DNA from: DAOPKN01 sp035391225
Lineage (GTDB): Bacteria; Thermotogota; Thermotogae; MWEM01
Reading direction: 5' to 3'
NCBI GenBank assembly: GCA_035391225.1
Contig: DAOPKN010000096.1
Span: forward strand, 1-6,716
Length of the DNA: 6,716 bases
The notes below the pieces were generated by a model that saw nothing but the letters and a program-made list of their open reading frames with translations, ran no database searches and was not told where the DNA came from. Of this stretch, positions 1 through 5,286 are shown piece by piece (positions within the stretch are counted from its first letter, which is position 1; each line of letters begins with the position of its first letter). The position numbers and the translations under genes are program-made.

Positions 1-1247
1 CGCAAGTCAAAAAGCAAGTTCCGATTTTTCACGTAAAAAAGGTCGTAGCTCAATTTCTTCCGGGTTTCTTCGGAAGAAGCGGCATAGCGGTAGCTGATCT
101 GTGCCCAACCGGAAAGCCCAGGTTTGAGCGAATGCCTCGCGGTGTAAAACGGGATTTCCTGGGAATACTCTTCCACGAAAGGAATTTGTTCGGGTCTGGG
201 GCCCACCAGTGACATCGTTCCACGTAAGATGTTCCAAAACTGGGGGACTTCATCCAAGCGAATGGGACGAATAATCCTCCCAATCTTCAGAATCCGGTGT
301 TGCTCCTGGGTAGCAAAGCGATCTTCCCTCTCCTTTGCCTCGTTTTTCATACTGCGAAACTTGTAGAGGGTGAAGGGTTTTCCGTTCCAACCCGTGCGTT
401 GTTGCTTGAAGATCACGGGTTTGCCGTCTTCCAAAAGAATGAATGCCGCCACCAAGAGCATGATCGGGGAAAGAATCGTTAGGGCAATCAACGAAATGAA
501 AATATCTAAGACCCTTACCGCAGGTGAGGGCAGCACATTTTCAAAAACCAGCTCGTAGTAATTCCGGAACTTCTCCAGGACCTGGATGGGAATCCGTTCC
601 AGTTGTTTTTCGACCAGAGTGGGAAGAAAGATGATTTGCTCCCCGGAGTGCTTTGCCTGTATCAAAATGGGTTCCACGCTTTTTGCCAGTTCTGGGTCGG
701 CAACCACGACTTGCTGGAACATTCGCCGACCGGAAAAAGCCTGAGTTAGCGCAACAGCAGATGGGTTCATGAATTGGGAAACCTTGATTTTCTGGAAGCT
801 GGCCTCCTGGATTTCCTGGAACAGGGAGGAAAATTCCTTTTCTTTGCCGATCACGAGGATGCGCTGCTCGGGTAAATACCGGATCAGTATCCGTTGCAAA
901 AGCCGGTACAACGAGGACAGAACAAAAGTAGCCAAGAATCCCGTCAAGATCAACGAGAAGAGCGAAATGCGCTGCTCAAAGAACAGCACGATGGGAATGG
1001 AAGCCAGCAAAGCGCCAAAAAGGCTTCCGATGAAAAAAGACACGAGCGTGGAATTCCACGAAGAGCTGGTTTTCACCGAAAAACCACGAAAGGCGTAGAT
1101 TCCCGCCAAGATGCATACGTTCAATAACGTGGATTGAACGGCGCGCGCAACGGTAGTGTGCCCGTTCGTGAAGGCTTGGGAAAGAGATAGTATGGAAAAC
1201 GAAAAAATAACGTAGGCGGTTTTCACTTGCTTCAATTTTCTTTTCAT
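1..1247 (-). CDS. Polyprenyl glycosylphosphotransferase (WbaP/WcaJ-type initiating sugar-phosphate transferase), C-terminus cut by window edge
   Basis: This frame is open for 415 codons from ATG 1247-1245 to the left edge, with no stop. The enzyme would move a sugar 1-phosphate from a nucleotide sugar to undecaprenyl phosphate at the inner membrane, the first step of exopolysaccharide assembly. Visible order: four hydrophobic segments (about residues 11-30, 37-55, 66-88, 97-115); a Rossmann-like middle domain opening with RILVIGKEKE (about 127-230); then the bacterial sugar transferase domain (about 240 to end). That domain starts with the membrane helix LDIFISLIALTILSPIM, which has the Ser-Pro break typical of the re-entrant helix. 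It continues with KFRSM (296-300), the Asp-Glu pair of the family active site in RLDEVPQ (D332, E333), SLVGPRPE (346-353) and PGLSGWAQ (376-383). By comparison with the family, roughly 20-40 residues are missing. The start is backed by GGAG six bases upstream and a strong promoter. The sugar specificity cannot be read from sequence. Confidence 0.95.
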   Translation of the reverse strand, partial: MKRKLKQVKTAYVIFSFSILSLSQAFTNGHTTVARAVQSTLLNVCILAGIYAFRGFSVKTSSSWNSTLVSFFIGSLFGALLASIPIVLFFEQRISLFSLILTGFLATFVLSSLYRLLQRILIRYLPEQRILVIGKEKEFSSLFQEIQEASFQKIKVSQFMNPSAVALTQAFSGRRMFQQVVVADPELAKSVEPILIQAKHSGEQIIFLPTLVEKQLERIPIQVLEKFRNYYELVFENVLPSPAVRVLDIFISLIALTILSPIMLLVAAFILLEDGKPVIFKQQRTGWNGKPFTLYKFRSMKNEAKEREDRFATQEQHRILKIGRIIRPIRLDEVPQFWNILRGTMSLVGPRPEQIPFVEEYSQEIPFYTARHSLKPGLSGWAQISYRYAASSEETRKKLSYDLFYVKNRNLLFDL

Positions 1248-1253
1248 TCCCAA

Positions 1254-1257
1254 CTCC
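1254..1257 (-). promoter_or_regulatory. Ribosome binding site of the minus-strand transferase
   Basis: On the minus strand GGAG lies six bases before ATG 1247-1245. This supports that ATG over a longer frame-shifted reading that begins further upstream. Confidence 0.75.
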
Positions 1258-1290
1258 AAACCAGAAAGGTCCTAACAAAAAAAGAATGCT

Positions 1291-1317
1291 TTGATGTCTT
1301 TTTGGCGAAGGTATTAT
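1291..1317 (+). promoter_or_regulatory. Possible divergent plus-strand promoter overlapping the minus-strand -10
   Basis: On the plus strand TTGATG (1291-1296, four of six against TTGACA) is followed by TATTAT (1312-1317, five of six against TATAAT). The spacing of 15 bp is shorter than ideal. It would fire towards the second transferase, but the scaffold gap hides that gene's start, so the link is unproven. Confidence 0.3.
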
Positions 1318-1341
1318 AGCACGTTTTGATCATAAACCCAA
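1313..1341 (-). promoter_or_regulatory. Sigma70-type promoter with perfect extended -10, driving the minus-strand transferase
   Basis: Read on the minus strand, TGCTATAAT (1321-1313) is a consensus extended -10 box. TTGGGT (1341-1336) is a half-matching -35 at 17 bp spacing. A start point about seven bases downstream would give a leader of about 60 nt before ATG 1247. The fit to the consensus is seen directly; activity is inferred. Confidence 0.7.
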
Positions 1342-1370
1342 AAAGAAAAGGGGAACGGGTTCTCGTGGCT

Positions 1371-1470
1371 NNNNNNNNNNNNNNNNNNNNNNNNNNNNNN
1401 NNNNNNNNNNNNNNNNNNNNNNNNNNNNNNNNNNNNNNNNNNNNNNNNNNNNNNNNNNNNNNNNNNNNNN
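1371..1470. other. Scaffold gap of exactly 100 N
   Basis: A run of exactly 100 undetermined bases is the usual placeholder for a gap of unknown length. It removes the start of the plus-strand transferase, and reading frames cannot be carried across it. The left flank (1322-1370) holds GGGGA (1350-1354) ten bases before a GTG (1365-1367). That could be a ribosome site and start codon for the gene on the right, but nothing proves it. Confidence 0.95.
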
Positions 1471-2394
1471 CTTTTGCTCCTTTTCTCGGCTTTTTCGGGT
1501 TCGCTTTCGCTGTACCTGCTTCTTTCCCCCGTCTTGATTCCCTACGTGCTGCTTCTCTCGCTCGTGAACCCGTTGCTGTTCCGGTCCCTTTGCCGAAAGC
1601 CTCTCGTTGTTGAAGTCCCGGAAGATTTCCCTTTCGAGCTCCGTGCCCAAATCCAGAAAAAAGCGGGCCTTCCCATTACTTGGAAAGTACCCCCCCGTTT
1701 TGAAAACTGGCAGCGCTTATTCCACAACCTGTCCGCGCTCCTGAATTACATCCCTCCATCTCTCGCCGCACGGTACTCCGCGGAATTTTCCCGTTCCTTA
1801 GCGTCAAGAAAATCCCCGCACAAGTGGCAGCGAATGCTCGACCTTGCCATTTCCGTTCCTCTCTCTATTATACTCCTTCCGGCGATTGGTTGCATCGCTT
1901 TGCTCATTTTCCTTTCCGATGGCCGCCCGGTCTTTTTCGTCCAGGAGCGCGTTGGCATGCGTGAAAAACCATTCCAACTGGTGAAATTCCGCACGTTGAA
2001 GAACGGGCACCCGTTGTCCGACATCGCGGAGGAAGACCACGCGCTGCGGAGTTTCTCGGTTGGCAAGTTCCTTCGTTCCATGCGTCTGGACGAATTGCCC
2101 CAGTTGTGGAACGTTTTGAAGGGGGAGATGAGCTTGGTGGGACCCCGCCCGGAGATGCCCTTTTTCTACGAGCGCAGCAAGCGTTCCATCCCCTTCTACG
2201 AATTCCGGAGCAGCGTGCTTCCTGGAATCACGGGATGGGCACAGGTGCATTACAAGCGCTCTTTCACCCCGGAAGAGTATGAAACCAAAACCAGCTACGA
2301 TCTCGCTTTCCTTCTTCTCTTTTCGCCCTCGCTGTACTTCAAGTGCCTTGGGTTTACCCTGGATGCCATCGTGTACCGGAAAGACGGGGAATGA
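1471..2394 (+). CDS. Second polyprenyl sugar-phosphate transferase, N-terminus lost in the gap
   Basis: The frame is open from the first base after the gap to TGA 2392-2394, about 307 residues. It is an inner-membrane initiating transferase of the same family as its divergent neighbour, and ends naturally (GFTLDAIVYRKDGE). After the gap comes a strongly hydrophobic stretch (about 1471-1580, one or two membrane segments). A short soluble linker of about 80-90 residues follows, then the catalytic domain from about 1819: membrane helix MLDLAISVPLSIILLPAIG with an internal proline, KFRTL, the Asp-Glu pair of RLDELPQ (codons 2089-2094), SLVGPRPEMP, and PGITGWAQVHY. The linker is much shorter than the Rossmann-like middle domain of the neighbour, so this is a compact variant, or part of it was upstream of the gap. 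A TTG at 1474 should not be taken as the start: the frame stays open to the gap edge and the protein begins mid-hydrophobic segment. Confidence 0.92.
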   Translation, partial: LLLLFSAFSGSLSLYLLLSPVLIPYVLLLSLVNPLLFRSLCRKPLVVEVPEDFPFELRAQIQKKAGLPITWKVPPRFENWQRLFHNLSALLNYIPPSLAARYSAEFSRSLASRKSPHKWQRMLDLAISVPLSIILLPAIGCIALLIFLSDGRPVFFVQERVGMREKPFQLVKFRTLKNGHPLSDIAEEDHALRSFSVGKFLRSMRLDELPQLWNVLKGEMSLVGPRPEMPFFYERSKRSIPFYEFRSSVLPGITGWAQVHYKRSFTPEEYETKTSYDLAFLLLFSPSLYFKCLGFTLDAIVYRKDGE

Positions 2395-2409
2395 TTTCCT
2401 TCCTGTTTC

Positions 2410-2418
2410 TGGTATAAT
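2410..2418 (+). promoter_or_regulatory. Extended -10 promoter of the export operon
   Basis: TGGTATAAT is a consensus extended -10 box (TGn plus TATAAT) in the 52-bp spacer between the transferase stop and the export gene. No good -35 is visible at 16-18 bp, which extended -10 promoters can tolerate. A start near 2425 would leave a leader of only about 20 nt with the ribosome site inside it. I see no terminator before it, so read-through from the transferase gene is also possible. Confidence 0.6.
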
Positions 2419-2433
2419 CGTTTGATTCCAACA

Positions 2434-2439
2434 GGGGAG
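2434..2439 (+). promoter_or_regulatory. Ribosome binding site deciding the ATG at 2447
   Basis: GGGGAG sits seven bases before ATG 2447. A nearer ATG at 2443 lies in another frame with only three bases of spacing. The 2447 start gives a proper signal peptide. Confidence 0.8.
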
Positions 2440-2446
2440 TGGATGC

Positions 2447-5272
2447 ATGCGCAAGCGCTTTTTATTCCTGCTGCTTTTCTTTTTTTTCGCCGCGAGTTTC
2501 CTCGCGGGCGCCTACCTTTTGCGTCCCGGCGATCGCATCGAAATCTTCAACTACGGTTACCCTGACCTGTGCCAGGAATGCCTGGTGGGTCCTGACGGCA
2601 TGGTGCAAGTGCGTTTGCTGGGAAACATTCCGGCCCAAGGGCTTTCCACGGAGAAGCTTGGCGAACAGATCCAGGCAGGGTACCTTCCCTTCGCACCGGA
2701 ATCGCGCATTTCCGTGATCGTGATGGAGTATTTCCCCGGCCCGCTTTTCGTGGTGGGGGAGGTGAAAAACCCCGGGCAGCTGGATACGGTGATGGAAGGA
2801 CAGCTTTCCTTGTTGGAGGCCATTGGGTTGTGCGGGGGAACCACCGAGAGCGCCGATCTTTCCTCCGTGTTGGTCACACGGGGTTCGGGGAAGCATGAAA
2901 CCGTGGACATTTCGGACCTTCTGGAAAAGGGCGAACCTTCCCAGCCGCTTTTCTTGCAAGCGGGAGACATGGTGGTGGTGCCAAGGCTGTACACGCGCAG
3001 GGTATACGTGCTGGGTGATATCGAAACCAGCGGACCGGTGTACTTCGAAAGCCGGGAGCCCATGAACATGGAAACCTTCCTTTCCAAGATGCAGTTCAAC
3101 CAAACCCAGATGGAACCCAAGATCACCATTTTGCGCAAGGGGCTTGCCACTTCGGTGGATGTGGGCTCCGTTTCTTCGCTCGCCTCGGTGGCACTCGAAT
3201 CCAACGACGTCGTGGTGGTCAATAACAGGCAGCCCCGCTTCGTGTACGTGAGTGGCTCATCGGGAAACGAGGAAAGCGTGGGGCGCATCGAGTTTTCCCA
3301 GGAGGAAACGCTTTCGGTGCGTACGTTGCTGGGGAAGCTGGGCATTCATCCGCAGTTGGTTTCGGAAATGCTGATCACCCCACCAGTTGGAGAGGAAAAA
3401 AGCGTCTCTGGTTCCGACCTGGAGCTTTTTGACTTCGAACTGCTTTCGGGTTCGGTGGTGCAGTTTCCACCAGCGCGCTACGTGTACGTGCTGGGAAACG
3501 TTCCGCAACCCGGGAAAGTGGTTTTCGACCTCGGGGAACCCATGACATTGGCCACCTTGGTGGGAAAACTGGGGTTTGGAATGGAAAGCGGATCCACCTT
3601 GGTTTCGGTTTCCTCTCCTACCGGGTTGAAGCAACAATTTTCCACCACGGAGATCCGGGCCAAAGACATCTTCCTCGTGTCCGGTTCGCTGGTGGAGTTC
3701 CCCTACGAACGGTTCGTGTACGCCTTGGGAGACGTGCCCGAGGGAGCACAGAACCCGGTGGTGTTTGAAAACAACGAAGCCATGACGCTGCAAACCTTCC
3801 TGGCCAAGCTGAACGCCATTGATTTTGACCGAAAGGTTTCCGTCTCGCTTTCCCGGCAAGGGATAACCACGCAGTACGATGCGCAGGAAGTGTTGTTGCA
3901 AACCAACCCCATTCCCTTGCAAACCGGGGACGTGGTGCAATTGCACAAGCAAAGGGACCGCTTCGTGTATGCCATGGTCGGGGAAGGATCCCTGGCACGC
4001 GTGGAATTCGATTCCTGGGAAGAACTGGATCTCTGGAACCTGCTTGTGAAACTCGAGGAAGTGGATCCAACGCTTTCCAACGAGATTCGCCTTTTCTTCC
4101 CGGATGGCAACGTGCAAGTGGTTGAAATGGAACGGGTGCTTTCGCGTGATACGAACCCGTCTTTACCCCCGAAAACGGTGGTGATGCTTCCGCAAAATGC
4201 CAAGAAGGCATACGTTTTTGGGAATGTGCTTTCGCCGGGGGAGATCGTGTTCAAGCGGGATGAGCCTTTCACGCTGCAGCTTCTCCTCGTCAAAGCAGGG
4301 GCGAACCTGGGCTTGGAAACCGGGGAAATCCTGCTGCAAACGGGGCAGCAATCCCGGCGTTTCCTCCCGGGAGACAGTGCTGCCTTTCCCGCAACCCAAC
4401 TGCAACCGGGGGACGTGGTTTTCGTTCGCCCGTACCAACCCATCCAGATTGGGGTTGTGGGGCAGGTGCAAAACCCCGGTGTGATTTCTCTCGCAAGGGG
4501 AGAAACCCCCTCCTTGCTTTCTGCATTAGCCAGGGCGGGGGGCTTTTCGGAAAATGCAAGCTCTATGGTCTCGTTGATTTCCCCAGAGGGAAGGGTGCAA
4601 CGGGTGGATTTCTCCGCGTTGGAAGACCCCGCTTCCATGGACTTGGAAAACGGGAGCTACGTGGTGGTGGAAGAAAACACCTCTTCTTTCATTGCTGTTT
4701 TGGGGGATGTTCCCAAGCCTGGCATACAGTACGTTCAAGCGGAAACGCGCAGCCTTCTGCAAGTTCTGGGAACAGCAGGAGGGGTGGACAGCTGGGTGGC
4801 AAACACCACCGTGGAAATCACGCGGGCTGATGGGTCGCGGGAAATCGTGCAATCCTTGGAGAACCCCGCGGGGTTTTCCCAAGCCAAGGTGGGACCGGGG
4901 GATATCGTGTACGTTGTCCCCTCGGAATCGAGGAAGGTCTACGTTTTCGGAGAGGTGCGAAGTCCCGGGATCGTGGAATACCACCAGAACATGTCTCTCT
5001 TCGAAGCCATCATGGCCAAGGGTGGACCTTCGTCGAGCGCATACCTGAAAAAGGTGCTCTTCTTTTCCGGGGGGATTGAACAGCCTCCCATGGTGGTGGA
5101 TTTATCCACCATAAAGTGGGCGGAAACCACTCGAGAAATTTTCCTGGAAGCGGGAGACGTGGTTTACGTTCCCAAGAGTGCGCTGGTGGACATTTTGACG
5201 GTGACCGATTTCCTGTCGAAGATCATTTCGCTGACCAGCTCGGGAATCACACTGGTGGACAAGTTCAAGTGA
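2447..5272 (+). CDS. Giant polysaccharide export protein: signal peptide, PES domain and about ten SLBB-type units
   Basis: A 941-residue secreted protein of the Wza-like export family, expected to carry polymer through the periplasm to the outer membrane. A basic MRKR start and a Leu/Phe core form a Sec signal peptide, likely cut after AGA at residue 22. No lipobox cysteine is present, unlike Wza. The PES domain (about 23-97) opens with LLRPGDRIEIFNYGYPDL and VGPDGMVQV and contains a CxxC (C42, C45). From residue 98 to 911 runs a row of about 80-residue units; good examples are VGEVKNPGQL plus CGG plus AGDMVVVP in unit 1, VGQVQNPGVI plus AGG in unit 8, and FGEVRSPGIV plus AGDVVYVP in unit 10. 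The final 30 residues (VDILTVTDFLSKIISL onward) could form an amphipathic helix, as the outer-membrane helix does in Wza, but this is inferred. Classic Wza is about 380 residues with two SLBB repeats, so this is more than twice as long. It is co-oriented with the chain-length gene 14 bases downstream. Confidence 0.93.
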   Translation: MRKRFLFLLLFFFFAASFLAGAYLLRPGDRIEIFNYGYPDLCQECLVGPDGMVQVRLLGNIPAQGLSTEKLGEQIQAGYLPFAPESRISVIVMEYFPGPLFVVGEVKNPGQLDTVMEGQLSLLEAIGLCGGTTESADLSSVLVTRGSGKHETVDISDLLEKGEPSQPLFLQAGDMVVVPRLYTRRVYVLGDIETSGPVYFESREPMNMETFLSKMQFNQTQMEPKITILRKGLATSVDVGSVSSLASVALESNDVVVVNNRQPRFVYVSGSSGNEESVGRIEFSQEETLSVRTLLGKLGIHPQLVSEMLITPPVGEEKSVSGSDLELFDFELLSGSVVQFPPARYVYVLGNVPQPGKVVFDLGEPMTLATLVGKLGFGMESGSTLVSVSSPTGLKQQFSTTEIRAKDIFLVSGSLVEFPYERFVYALGDVPEGAQNPVVFENNEAMTLQTFLAKLNAIDFDRKVSVSLSRQGITTQYDAQEVLLQTNPIPLQTGDVVQLHKQRDRFVYAMVGEGSLARVEFDSWEELDLWNLLVKLEEVDPTLSNEIRLFFPDGNVQVVEMERVLSRDTNPSLPPKTVVMLPQNAKKAYVFGNVLSPGEIVFKRDEPFTLQLLLVKAGANLGLETGEILLQTGQQSRRFLPGDSAAFPATQLQPGDVVFVRPYQPIQIGVVGQVQNPGVISLARGETPSLLSALARAGGFSENASSMVSLISPEGRVQRVDFSALEDPASMDLENGSYVVVEENTSSFIAVLGDVPKPGIQYVQAETRSLLQVLGTAGGVDSWVANTTVEITRADGSREIVQSLENPAGFSQAKVGPGDIVYVVPSESRKVYVFGEVRSPGIVEYHQNMSLFEAIMAKGGPSSSAYLKKVLFFSGGIEQPPMVVDLSTIKWAETTREIFLEAGDVVYVPKSALVDILTVTDFLSKIISLTSSGITLVDKFK
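2738..5179 (+). repeat. Ten tandem SLBB-type protein repeats of 78-85 residues
   Basis: Unit boundaries by residue: 98-182, 184-262, 263-343, 344-421, 422-504, 505-585, 586-664, 665-745, 746-828 and 829-911. Each begins with a strand like VYVLGDV followed in most units by xxPGxV, continues with a leucine-rich helix (TLxxLLxKxG), and ends with a strand like GDVVxVP. Units 1 and 7-10 keep at least part of the classic Gly-Gly and Gly-Asp signatures. Units 2-6 mostly replace them with KLG-like sequence and weaker ends (LSGSVVQFP, VSGSLVEFP, PPKTVVMLP). Repetition is at the protein level; I see no long identical DNA repeats. Confidence 0.8.
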
Positions 5273-5273
5273 G

Positions 5274-5278
5274 GGAGG
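5274..5278 (+). promoter_or_regulatory. Ribosome binding site for the TTG start of the chain-length gene
   Basis: GGAGG begins two bases after the export gene's TGA (5270-5272) and is eight bases before TTG 5287. An ATG at 5279 directly abuts it but reads only three codons before TGA (5288-5290). An in-frame GTG at 5269 overlaps the previous stop and has no ribosome site. TTG is therefore the best start. Confidence 0.7.
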
Positions 5279-5286
5279 ATGGAAAA

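Noticed and set aside
769..1278. Frames of about 75-110 codons on both strands over the first transferase
   Set aside because: The minus-strand frame from 1247 is continuous and carries every family motif. The others are shadows, including one from 1278 that reads through the same start region in the wrong frame.
1474..1476. TTG as the start of the second transferase
   Set aside because: The frame is open to the gap edge, there is no room for a ribosome site, and the protein begins in the middle of a hydrophobic segment.
1326..1613. Open frame running across the N gap
   Set aside because: It depends on the gap being exactly 100 bases, which is a placeholder, and after the gap it is out of frame with the true transferase.
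2395..2446. Terminator between the second transferase and the exporter
   Set aside because: I found no stem followed by a T run in the 52-bp spacer.
3257..4638. Long open frames on the minus strand opposite the exporter (for example 3703-4638 and 3257-4117)
   Set aside because: They lie wholly inside a well-supported gene, overlap one another in different frames, have no ribosome sites I can see, and their products are rich in Arg, Ser, Pro and His without any recognisable domain. They are by-products of codon bias.
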